Position numbers and translations under genes: made by a program | Part shown: in pieces, positions 1 to 7,485 of the stretch | Layout: every line of letters starts with the position of its first letter | How positions within the stretch are numbered: position 1 is the stretch's first letter | The notes under the pieces: generated by a model | Databases searched by the model: none | Told to the model about the DNA's origin: nothing | Seen by the model: only the letters and a program-made list of their open reading frames with translations | NCBI RefSeq assembly: GCF_002252705.1 | Contig: NZ_NQLA01000016.1 | Location: 1 to 57,309 of the forward strand | Direction: 5' to 3' | From: Vulcanococcus limneticus LL | GTDB lineage: Bacteria > Cyanobacteriota > Cyanobacteriia > PCC-6307 > Cyanobiaceae | DNA length: 57,309 bases

Positions 1-147
1 TACGGCTGGATCAAACAGGCCGCCGGGTTGCGGCAGCTCAAGGCCAGAGGCCGCACCCGGGTCGGAGCGGTGTTCCGGTTGCATGTGGTGGCCTACAGCC
101 TGATCCGCCTGGCCAACCTGCTCGCTCCACGGGAGGCGGTGGAATGA
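1..147 (+). pseudogene. C-terminal end of an IS transposase (cut by window edge)
   Basis: An open frame runs in from the left edge and stops with TGA at 145-147, giving 48 residues. It holds the pattern KQAAGLRQLKARG, RVGAVFRLH and AYSLIRLANLL, which resembles the last part of DDE transposases of the IS5/IS4 type, where a GLR-(K/R)-RG-x-x-RVG stretch is followed by a hydrophobic A-x-N/S-L-x-R-L tail. The catalytic residues would lie upstream, outside the window, so I cannot tell whether the element is intact. No terminal inverted repeat could be recognised downstream. Family assignment is from pattern memory only. Confidence 0.6.
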
Positions 148-794
148 AACAGGCGGCAAGGGGCGATCGGGGTGGATTTCATGCTCAGCGAGAGGGACAG
201 ATGCCAACAGGAATCACCCGATCGGCCGATCGGACTGCCTCAATGGCGACGACCATCGCCGGTGGGATCGGTGGCAGTGCAGTAGCGCTCGGTTCGGGGG
301 CAATTTCAGCAGCCTCCTAGCCAGCCAGAGGATCAGGCAGGGTGACGTACGCACCAAGAGGGCCGTCCCTTGCACATCGGAAGCAGCAAGTAGGGCCAGC
401 CAGGCGTCACCGCAGCCAGTACGTCCTGTTGGCTGTTCACTGGCTGCTGTTTACGGGCTGCTGTTTACTGGCTGCCAGTCGAAGGTCCCGCCTCGATTCA
501 GCACCTCGATCTCGGGTCTTCGAACCGGGCCTGGCACATTGCCACCATCCCTGGCGATAACGGGGTCCACCTCACCCCATGGATCGTGAGCCCGGGCACG
601 ACGCGTACCGCCCATCAGCGGAGGATCCTGGGGGCCTCAAGCCGTCGTGCATCACCCCCGGTGCTCCCCTGCCCCCTGATGGATGGGCGCGACCTCCGCA
701 GCCTCAGCCGCCGCTCCCGCGGCCAGCGGGGACCAGTTGCCCCGGTACGCCCAGCAGCCGGCCTGGCGATCCAGGCCGCGATCAGGATTGAGGA
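148..794. other. Gene-free stretch with a short tandem repeat
   Basis: About 650 bases between the transposase end and the VOC gene. The open frames here have low-complexity Pro/Arg/Ser composition typical of chance frames in GC-rich DNA, and none resembles a family I know. It should contain the right end of the insertion element. The only clear structure is a repeat near 430-478, listed separately. A small palindrome (ccgatcggccgatcgg) lies near 219-234. Confidence 0.5.
430..478. repeat. Imperfect 14-base tandem repeat
   Basis: The 13-mer ggctgctgtttac occurs exactly at 442-454 and again at 456-468. It is flanked by degenerate copies (ggctgttcact at 431-441 and ggctgccag at 470-478). The period is about 14 bases, so it would not keep a reading frame. 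No function is suggested; it may be replication slippage beside an insertion element. Confidence 0.7.
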
Positions 795-1241
795 TCAGGC
801 GGTGAACACCTCATCGCCGTAGCCGATCAGTTCCACCTGATGGCCGTCGGGGTCCCTCACGAACAGCGAGCGACAGCGGGGGCCGTAATCAAAGGCCATC
901 ACCTCCTGGCCTCGCCGCTGCAACTCCTGCTCCACCTCTGCCATGCGGTTGTAGGTGACCCGGAACGCCACATGACGCATCGCGATGGTGTTGTGGTCAG
1001 GCACCGGGGCTGGACTGGCGGAATCGGCAGGAAACAGGTTCAGATAGGCGCCCGGGCAGACCCGCAGGATGAACGGTGGACCGCTGGGCAGCCCCTGCAT
1101 CGCCGCCGGCAGGAAGCCCAGCACCTGCTGGTACCAGGCCATTGAGGCCAGGGGATCGCGCACCGTGAGGGCCACATGATCCAGGGCCTCGATCGGCAGG
1201 GCATTCACGGGGCTGGCGCAGCCATCGGGAGCGGAGCTCAT
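795..1241 (-). CDS. VOC (glyoxalase/dioxygenase fold) family protein
   Basis: 148 residues forming one vicinal-oxygen-chelate unit. The metal-ligand pattern is visible: DHVALTV with His22 in the first strand, RHVAFRV with His90, and RDPDGHQVEL with Glu137 near the C-terminus. This matches the His/His/Glu spacing of glyoxalase I-like and extradiol-dioxygenase-like proteins. The first 17 residues are not part of the fold, so a later start is possible. It ends the minus-strand run that begins with the Rieske oxygenase, 36 bases downstream of that gene's stop, so the two are probably co-transcribed. A VOC partner could process the oxygenase product, but the substrate cannot be read from sequence. 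Confidence 0.8.
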   Translation of the reverse strand: MSSAPDGCASPVNALPIEALDHVALTVRDPLASMAWYQQVLGFLPAAMQGLPSGPPFILRVCPGAYLNLFPADSASPAPVPDHNTIAMRHVAFRVTYNRMAEVEQELQRRGQEVMAFDYGPRCRSLFVRDPDGHQVELIGYGDEVFTA

Positions 1242-1277
1242 CAGATCGCGGGGAAGGGAACAGAGAAGGGCCGGCCG

Positions 1278-2330
1278 TCACACCAGCAAACCGGCGCTGC
1301 GCTTCTGGCGCAGCAGGCTGCGCAGGCACAGGGTCATGGCATCGCTGGCCAGCAACAGGTCGCCGCGGCCGTCGAGATCCGGCAGCCGCGGGGTGAGCGT
1401 CTCCACCATGCGCTGGTCTTCCGCCATGAATCGATCAACCCGACCGCGGGCATTGGCATCCGCCAGGGGAATGCGCAGGAAGGAGCGGAAATGGCGCCAG
1501 AGGTTGAGGGTGCGGCCCTCGTCCAGGGGCACATGCGCCGTGCACAGCGAAATCTGAAAATCGCCGAACACCACCCGCACCAGGGACACATTGGCCAGCC
1601 AGAGCTGGATGTGCTGCACACCGCCATCGCCGCCCTCAGCCTCAGTGTTCTCGTCGGTTATGAACAGGCCCCGCAGGCCCCGGCCCTGCTCAGCGCGGTA
1701 ATGCCGGTCGCGGGGCGCCAACACCCGCTCATAGAGGCTGTCGTCCTTCACCCACTGCTCCTCAGGCATCAGCTGATCGGGAGCAGTCGCCCCAAAGGTG
1801 CCGGAGTGCACAAAGGGGGCATGGGTGAGATCCATGAAGGCCTCCAACACCCGCAGCCAGTTGGCCTGCCACTCCACCTGGCCCTCAAGGTTGCGCCAAC
1901 GGGGATCACCGCCCTCGGGAATCGGGCCCACCGCCGGTAGAGGCGGCAGCGCCTCGGAACTGACCGCGGGCGCCTCGGGATCGCGGGCCCACCACAACCA
2001 GAGGAAGCCGTAGGCCTCCCGGCAGGGCACGCCGCGGGTGTGTGCCCGGCGGGGCATCGGTTCGCCGGTGTGCTGGGCAGGGATGCTGGCGCAGTGTCCG
2101 TCGGCGCCGAAGCACCAGCCGTGGTAACCACAGGCCAGACGGCCGTCCTGCACCCGGCCGGCACTGAGGGAGGCGCCCTTGTGGGGACAGCGATCCAGCA
2201 CAGCGGCCACGGCACCGGCACTGTCGCGCCAGAGGGCAAAGCGCTCGCCATGGAGCCGCACCGCCAGGGGTTGCTCGGGCTTCAACGCCGATGCCAGGGC
2301 CACGGCGTACCAGGAATCGAGCAGTTGCAT
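1278..2330 (-). CDS. Rieske [2Fe-2S] non-heme iron oxygenase
   Basis: 350 residues starting at ATG 2330; the open frame extends upstream, but that part is Arg/Trp/Cys-rich and overlaps the next gene. The Rieske cluster ligands are Cys48-x-His50 (RCPHKGASL) and Cys67-x2-His70 (CGYHGW). The mononuclear iron ligands are in FMDLTHAPFVH (His170, His175). This layout belongs to the oxygenase alpha-subunit superfamily that includes vanillate demethylase and the chlorophyll-related PaO/CAO enzymes. I see no C-terminal CxxC or membrane segments like those of PaO/CAO, so a soluble oxygenase is more likely. An electron-transfer reductase is not encoded nearby. The substrate is unknown. Confidence 0.85.
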   Translation of the reverse strand: MQLLDSWYAVALASALKPEQPLAVRLHGERFALWRDSAGAVAAVLDRCPHKGASLSAGRVQDGRLACGYHGWCFGADGHCASIPAQHTGEPMPRRAHTRGVPCREAYGFLWLWWARDPEAPAVSSEALPPLPAVGPIPEGGDPRWRNLEGQVEWQANWLRVLEAFMDLTHAPFVHSGTFGATAPDQLMPEEQWVKDDSLYERVLAPRDRHYRAEQGRGLRGLFITDENTEAEGGDGGVQHIQLWLANVSLVRVVFGDFQISLCTAHVPLDEGRTLNLWRHFRSFLRIPLADANARGRVDRFMAEDQRMVETLTPRLPDLDGRGDLLLASDAMTLCLRSLLRQKRSAGLLV

Positions 2331-2388
2331 GGCAGGTGAGCCCCGGAGGCAGCGCGCATTCGCCAACGAAGCTGTAGCACGGGGACGC

Positions 2389-2652
2389 CTAGCCCAGATG
2401 GGTCTTCCAGCGATCGCCATCGCGGCGAAACCAGCCACGCTGCTGAAGCGCCGCCAGCAGGGCCTGCACCGGCGGGGTGTCCAACCCGCCCTGCCAGTCC
2501 TGCTCCAGCAAGGCCTGCAGATCATCGGAACTGAGGCCGCGTCGCAGGCCGCTCTTGAGCAGCCGCCGCAGCTCCGCAGGCTCCAGGGCCAGCAGGCCCG
2601 CCATCGACAGGGGACCCATGGGCAGGCTGTCGAGATCGACCGTGGGCACCAC
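2389..2652 (-). CDS. Small hypothetical protein paired with a ParA-like ATPase
   Basis: 87 residues, GTG start at 2652 one base after the stop of the ParA-like gene (2654-2656), which indicates translational coupling. The protein is Leu-rich and probably helical (LLALEPAELRRLLKSGL, VQALLAALQQRGW) and ends in a basic WxxRDGDRWK segment. There are no cysteines and no membrane segment. I do not recognise a family. Partners of ParA/MinD-type ATPases are often small helical proteins that set ATPase activity or location, so it may play that role; this is inferred only from position. Confidence 0.6.
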   Translation of the reverse strand: MVPTVDLDSLPMGPLSMAGLLALEPAELRRLLKSGLRRGLSSDDLQALLEQDWQGGLDTPPVQALLAALQQRGWFRRDGDRWKTHLG

Positions 2653-2653
2653 C

Positions 2654-3418
2654 TCAGAGCACCGTTTCCAGCAGGTGGCTGGCCAGGCCGCGCACCTGCT
2701 CGCTCCAGGGATGATCGGGATGCATCAGCACGGCAAGGCCGCCGCTGGCCAGGGTGAGCAGATCGTCACTGAGGGGCAGCAGGGCCCCGATCGGAACGCC
2801 GTAGCTGCTGGCCACCCGCTCGCGCACCTGCTGAGGATCAAAGAGTTCCGGCAACTTGTTCACCACCATGCGGATGGCCGGCACATCCAGACGCTGAGCC
2901 ACCTCAATGGCCACTGCAGTGCCCAGGTAGTCCTGGCTGTCTGGACGCATCACCATCAACAGACAATCAGCAATGGCCGTCGAGAGGAGTGTTTCTTCGT
3001 TGATCCCTGGATGGGTATCAATCAGCACGAGATCGAGCTTCAGCTTCTCACTGAGGGTAAAGAGCGCATCGTTGAGCTTCTCCACCTCATAGCCCTCGCG
3101 CAGCAACCTGGCGATGCGATCGCCATCCATCGCGGCAGGTACCAGCCAGATCTGCCCGTGGGCCTGTTGCACTGACCGAGGTGTCACGTCATGGGCGCAC
3201 TGCTCAATCGACGCATCGGCCTGCAAATGGTCATTGAGGGTGAACTGACCGGCTGCCGGCGTGAAGCCGAACAGCACGTGAATGCCGGGGGACGCCAGAT
3301 CAGTGTCGATCACCGCAACACGCTTACCCTTCAGCGCAAAGGCGGCCGCCAGATTGGCTGTGAGATTGGATTTACCCGTGCCGCCCCGGAAGGAATGGAT
3401 AGCGAGGATGTGGGCCAT
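2654..3418 (-). CDS. MinD/ParA-family ATPase
   Basis: 254 residues. The P-loop is at residues 11-17 (RGGTGKS), followed by a switch region VIDTDLASPG near 37-46 and a Walker B-like LVLIDTHPG near 130. This is the SIMIBI ParA/MinD fold. The signature lysine that opens the deviant Walker A motif (K-G-G-x-x-K) is Arg11 here, which is conservative but worth noting. There is no obvious amphipathic membrane-targeting helix at the C-terminus as in MinD, and no N-terminal DNA-binding domain as in plasmid ParA. It is divergent from the HAMP protein at 3472 and followed by a coupled 87-residue gene, which suggests a positioning or signalling role rather than plasmid partition. Confidence 0.85.
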   Translation of the reverse strand: MAHILAIHSFRGGTGKSNLTANLAAAFALKGKRVAVIDTDLASPGIHVLFGFTPAAGQFTLNDHLQADASIEQCAHDVTPRSVQQAHGQIWLVPAAMDGDRIARLLREGYEVEKLNDALFTLSEKLKLDLVLIDTHPGINEETLLSTAIADCLLMVMRPDSQDYLGTAVAIEVAQRLDVPAIRMVVNKLPELFDPQQVRERVASSYGVPIGALLPLSDDLLTLASGGLAVLMHPDHPWSEQVRGLASHLLETVL

Positions 3419-3471
3419 GCCTTCGGCGGATCGGATGCGGGCCGATCAATGGTAAGGCTACCGTTAGCACG

Positions 3472-4902
3472 TTGCCCCAGATCTCCGTGAACCTATCCGC
3501 TCGTCTGGTGGCCCTTGGGGTGAGCGGACCAATCGTGGGGCTGGCCATCTTCCTGGCCATCTCCAGCAGCATGGTGGTCGATCTCTCCCAGAAGGCCAAG
3601 CTGGAGCTCACTGCACTCTTCGAGCAGGACAACCGCACCAACCTGATGCTCACCACGAGCATCATTCAACGGGATGCACGGATTGTCGCCACGCAGTTGC
3701 AACGGGATTCCGAGCACCTGGCCACACAGTTGCGCCAGCGGCTGACACTGGCCAGCCATGGCAACCTGCTCTGGGACGGTCAGCCCCTGGCACCCGATTC
3801 CGCACCAGAACGCCTCAATCCGGTCCTGGGCCTGCCGCTCACGATTCCCAGCGAAACGGCATCGATCTACAGGCGCACGAACCAGGGCCGCTGGCAACGG
3901 CTGGCTGGGATGGACAGCGCCGGCCAGCCGTTGGCGGCCGGGTGGCAACCACCCGCGGCCACCGTGCAGGAGCTGGAGGCCAGGCTGGAGCCGACCAACG
4001 GTGGCCTGGAAGCCCGCAACAGCCTGCTGCTGCGGCATGGGGTCTGGCGGATGGCCCGGCTGACGCCGCTCCTGAAACCGGACAGCGGCCGATCGCAGCA
4101 ACTGATCCTGGCGGTGGGGGTCAGCACGGATGCGGCGAACCGGATTCTGGCCAGGAGCGCCCAGCTGTTCCCGAACAGCACCCATCAGCTGGCCTTCTTC
4201 GAGTTCACGCCACAGGGAAGGATCTTCTGCAGCTTCGCCCAGCCCTCCCGCGCCAGCTGCGACACCCTGCGACGCGCCATGCTCAGCAGCGGAGGCATTC
4301 CCCGGATCACCGACAGCCACCACGACACCCTGAGCGAGCGTGCCCTGCGGCTCCCCCGTCGGCCGGGCTCACCAGCCCGGCAGGAGCAGCTGGTGCTGGC
4401 GAGCTTCCCAGGCTGGAACCGCCTGGCGGTGATCCAGGTGGAGGAATCCCAGCTCAGTCGCACGCTGGCGCCCCTGCGTCAGGCCACGGCACAGATGCTG
4501 CTGCTGCTGCTGGCGGCAACGCTGTTGCTGGTTGCCGGCTGTGCAACCGCCGCCTGGCGGATCGCCGCAGGCATCAGGCAGGAACTGCAGCTGTTGGCAG
4601 CAGCGGCCGACGGCATCGCCGCCGGCCGCTCTCGCACGCAGCTGCACTACGGCGCTGACGATGCCCTGGGCCGGCTGGTCCAGGCGTTCAACCGCATGGC
4701 GGGCGCCGTGGCCGACCGGGAGGATTCACTGCGGGAGCGCATCCGCACCCTGGAGATCGACATCAACGTGCAGACGCTTCAGGGCCAGGTGTGCTCAATT
4801 ACGGGTAACCCCAGCTTTGACGCCCTCACGCAGAGGGCCCGGGAGATGCGGGAGCGGCGCCGCCGGCAGCTGGCCAGGGAGAACCAGCCGGGCATCAGTT
4901 GA
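3472..4902 (+). CDS. Membrane sensor-like protein with HAMP domain
   Basis: 476 residues from a TTG start at 3472; GTG 3487 in the same frame is an alternative. A first membrane segment lies around residues 10-35, a long extracytoplasmic region follows (about 36-335), then a second membrane segment (about 338-362, LLLLLLAATLLLVAGC). A HAMP-type linker comes next (about 363-420, with FNRMAGAVADRED). No kinase, cyclase or methyl-accepting domain follows. The protein instead ends with a tail (LEIDIN, QGQV, NPSFDALTQRAREMRERRRR) nearly matched in the receiver protein at 7482-8588. It is divergent from the ParA-like gene, and its end overlaps the convergent TolC-like gene by 8 bases. It probably senses an external signal and passes it on through the tail. 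Confidence 0.8.
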   Translation: MPQISVNLSARLVALGVSGPIVGLAIFLAISSSMVVDLSQKAKLELTALFEQDNRTNLMLTTSIIQRDARIVATQLQRDSEHLATQLRQRLTLASHGNLLWDGQPLAPDSAPERLNPVLGLPLTIPSETASIYRRTNQGRWQRLAGMDSAGQPLAAGWQPPAATVQELEARLEPTNGGLEARNSLLLRHGVWRMARLTPLLKPDSGRSQQLILAVGVSTDAANRILARSAQLFPNSTHQLAFFEFTPQGRIFCSFAQPSRASCDTLRRAMLSSGGIPRITDSHHDTLSERALRLPRRPGSPARQEQLVLASFPGWNRLAVIQVEESQLSRTLAPLRQATAQMLLLLLAATLLLVAGCATAAWRIAAGIRQELQLLAAAADGIAAGRSRTQLHYGADDALGRLVQAFNRMAGAVADREDSLRERIRTLEIDINVQTLQGQVCSITGNPSFDALTQRAREMRERRRRQLARENQPGIS

Positions 4903-6472
4903 TTTTCGACAACCGGGGCGGCAGGCTCAGCCGGGCCAGGGGATTGCCCACCTGCTCGATCAGCTGGGGGTCGGGCGCGTAGCTGAGGCCACTGGCCCGG
5001 GCCAGACGCACCAGGGCGAGGTTGTAGTCGGTCAGCTGTTCCAGATAGGCGCTCACCGCCTGGGTGAGATCCTGCTGGGCCTGCACCACATCGGTGATGT
5101 TCCCGTAGCCGGCGTTGAAACGCAGGGTCTGCAGCTGCAGCGCGTTGCTGGAGGCCTTGACCCGGGCCGAGGCGAGCAGCACGGCGTCCCGTCCCAGCTG
5201 GGCCTGGGCGTGGTAGGTCTGCACCTCACGGCGCACCTGGTTGACGGCCGACTGGACATCCGCCTCGGCAGCCTTGGCCCTGCGCAGGGCGGCAGCCGCA
5301 TTCATGCGTGCCTGGCCGCCATCGAAGCCGGTGAAGGTGATCTGGAGGGCCGTGGAGCCATTCCAGAGATCGGAGCGGGCATCAATCACATAAGGGGGCC
5401 CCAGGGAGGTGTAGCCCACACCTTTGGTCCAGTAGAGCGAATTCACCAGGGAGATCGTGGGTCGGTAGACCGCCAGCTCGATCTGTGCCTGGGCTTCATT
5501 GATCTTGACGGCAGTGAGCTTCTGCTCGATCACCTTGCGATAGCCCATCGCCGCGGTGATGGTGGCCTCGAGGGGCTGGGTCCAGGAACCCAGGGGGGCG
5601 AGGTCGTTGGCGGGCCGAATGGCGACGGCATTGGGGACGTTGAGCAGTTCAGCCAGCTCAGCCTGGGCCACCTGGGCGGTCTGCTGGGCATTGACCAGAT
5701 TCACCTGGTCGGTCTTGAGCACCGATTCCTGCTTGGCCAGCTCGAGCTTCGAGGACACCCCGAGCTTCACCCGCGATCGGGCCAGGCCAAAGAGAATCTG
5801 GTCATTGGCCACAAGCTGCTGGCCGGTGATGATCTTGGCCGCAGCCTGCTGCAGCTTGATGTAGGCCTCCTCCGTGCGCAACCTGTTATCTCGCCTGGCA
5901 ATCACGAAGGTGTCAACCGCCTGACGCACCTGATACTTGTTCTGCCAGATGGTTGGCGAGCGGGCCGGGTCGAACAGATCCCAATTAATGTTGAATTGAT
6001 TGAGACTTTGAAAGTAGCTGCTGTTGAAACTGGTGAGCTTGCCGTAGGGACCGGTGGCGGGGGCTCCCACACCCATCAGGGCCCCGGGGTAGTTGTAGTA
6101 GGCCCTCTCGCCATACAGCCCACCGGCCAGGCTGGCGTTGATCGTGGGCCACCAACTGGCATAGGCCGCCCCCAGGCTGTTCTGGGTGGCCACCAGCTGT
6201 TCGTAGGCCTGGCGCACAACCGGATTGCGACGGTCCGAGAGGTCCACCGCCGTGGTGAGCTCGAGGTTGGCGAGCTGCTGCAGGGGAATCGGTGCGAGCT
6301 CGCCCAGCGGCAAGGGCTGACCTGCGGGCCAGCCCACACCGAGACCGTCGACCGCCTTGGTCGAGGGCAGGGGCTCGCGATCCTCGGCCGCGCGCCCGGG
6401 CAGCCCGCAGACCAGCAGGCCCAGGGCGACCCACGCAGCCACCCAGTGGTGGGGATGGGGCGACCGGGTCAT
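4895..6472 (-). CDS. TolC-family outer membrane efflux protein
   Basis: 525 residues from ATG 6472, which overlaps the crtB stop (ATGA). Residues 1-30 are a signal peptide (hydrophobic core VALGLLVCGLPGRAAE). Two long alpha-helical repeats follow, with the Ala/Gln/Leu-rich heptads typical of the TolC barrel-tunnel fold, for example QAYEQLVATQNSLGAAYASW near the N-terminus and VVQAQQDLTQAVSAYLEQL near the C-terminus. It would form the outer membrane channel of a type I or tripartite exporter. No membrane-fusion protein or pump is encoded beside it, so the partner must be elsewhere. Co-transcription with crtB and crtP is suggested by the overlaps but has no obvious functional reason. Confidence 0.88.
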   Translation of the reverse strand: MTRSPHPHHWVAAWVALGLLVCGLPGRAAEDREPLPSTKAVDGLGVGWPAGQPLPLGELAPIPLQQLANLELTTAVDLSDRRNPVVRQAYEQLVATQNSLGAAYASWWPTINASLAGGLYGERAYYNYPGALMGVGAPATGPYGKLTSFNSSYFQSLNQFNINWDLFDPARSPTIWQNKYQVRQAVDTFVIARRDNRLRTEEAYIKLQQAAAKIITGQQLVANDQILFGLARSRVKLGVSSKLELAKQESVLKTDQVNLVNAQQTAQVAQAELAELLNVPNAVAIRPANDLAPLGSWTQPLEATITAAMGYRKVIEQKLTAVKINEAQAQIELAVYRPTISLVNSLYWTKGVGYTSLGPPYVIDARSDLWNGSTALQITFTGFDGGQARMNAAAALRRAKAAEADVQSAVNQVRREVQTYHAQAQLGRDAVLLASARVKASSNALQLQTLRFNAGYGNITDVVQAQQDLTQAVSAYLEQLTDYNLALVRLARASGLSYAPDPQLIEQVGNPLARLSLPPRLSKIN

Positions 6473-7485
6473 CGGGCCTGGGCGATCACGTAGGAGAAGG
6501 GCAGGTCCAGCAGCTTGCCGGCCTGGGGCACGTAGGCGCGCTTGTTGAACACGTCGTAGTCGTGCCGCTCGATCACATCGAGGATGCCGCGGTAGAGCCG
6601 CAGTGACGCCCACACCGGCCAGCGGGCATCGGGCGCCAGCCAGCGCACACCGGCCTCGGAGCGGGCAAACCACTGGCGGGCCCGTTCGAGCTGGAAGGCC
6701 ATCAGCGCCCGCCAGTTGTCGTTGAGGGTGCCGGCCAGTAGCTCGGCCTCCGAATAGCCGAAGCGTTCCAGGTCTTCCTGGGGCAGGTAGATGCGGCCGC
6801 GGCCCCGGTCCTCGCCCACATCCCGCAGGATGTTAGTGAGCTGGTTGGCGATGCCAAGGGCCACCGCGGCCTCGGAGGTGTCGGGGCGCTCGCTCCAGGG
6901 CGCTGAGGTGTAGGCGGGATCGAGGCCCATCACCTCCTGGGTCATCAGGCCTACGGTACCGGCAACGCGATAGCAGTAAAGCTCCAGCTCGGCGAAGGTG
7001 GCGTAACGGGTCTGGAGTAGGTCCATGCGCTGGCCCTCGATCATGTCGAGGTAGGGCTGCAGGCTCTGGGGGTAGCGCTCGAGTGTGTCCACCATCGCCC
7101 GATCAAGGCCATCGCGCACCTGGCCCTCAAACAGCTGGCGGGTGCGCAGCTCCCAGGCATCGAGCCGCGCCGCCAGCTCTTCCACCGGACGCGCCTGGGC
7201 TTCGGCGCTGTCCATCAGCTCATCGGTGCGGCGACACCAGACGTAGATGGCCCAGATGGCCCGGCGCTTGGCCGGGGGCATCAGCAGCGTGCCGAGATAG
7301 AAGGTCTTGGCCCACTCGGCCGTCTCCTGCCGGCAGGCCTCATAGGCCTCCTCCAGGCTTGGCAGCGCGGCGGATCCGGGCTCCCGCTGGCGGGACGCGG
7401 CGGCGGCGGACTGTGCCGTCATTGGGGCAGGGTCGGCACCTGGATCAACCGGGGCAGAGGCCATGGTGGCAGAACGCTGGGTCAC
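6469..7485 (-). CDS. crtB: Phytoene synthase CrtB
   Basis: 338 residues, joining two geranylgeranyl diphosphates into phytoene, the first carotenoid step. Two Asp-rich Mg/diphosphate-binding motifs are visible: DELMD (residues 88-92) and DVGED (222-226), the latter within NILRDVGEDRGRGRIYLPQED, which is diagnostic of squalene/phytoene synthases. The GTG at 7485 overlaps the stop of the upstream receiver gene (GTGA). ATG 7464 or 7422 are other possible starts, because the first 40 residues are poorly conserved low-complexity sequence. In many cyanobacteria crtB directly follows crtP. Here three signalling genes separate them, although all lie on one strand. Confidence 0.96.
   Translation of the reverse strand: MTQRSATMASAPVDPGADPAPMTAQSAAAASRQREPGSAALPSLEEAYEACRQETAEWAKTFYLGTLLMPPAKRRAIWAIYVWCRRTDELMDSAEAQARPVEELAARLDAWELRTRQLFEGQVRDGLDRAMVDTLERYPQSLQPYLDMIEGQRMDLLQTRYATFAELELYCYRVAGTVGLMTQEVMGLDPAYTSAPWSERPDTSEAAVALGIANQLTNILRDVGEDRGRGRIYLPQEDLERFGYSEAELLAGTLNDNWRALMAFQLERARQWFARSEAGVRWLAPDARWPVWASLRLYRGILDVIERHDYDVFNKRAYVPQAGKLLDLPFSYVIAQAR

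Noticed and set aside
2331-2525. N-terminal extension of the Rieske oxygenase
   Set aside because: The extra 65 codons are Arg/Trp/Cys-rich and overlap the next gene; ATG 2330 gives the family's usual N-terminus.
4532-6493. Long open frame (653 codons) opposite the TolC-like gene
   Set aside because: Antisense shadow. The real TolC-like protein with signal peptide fills the other strand, and the product is Gly/Leu/His/Gln-rich, typical of GC-rich mirror frames.
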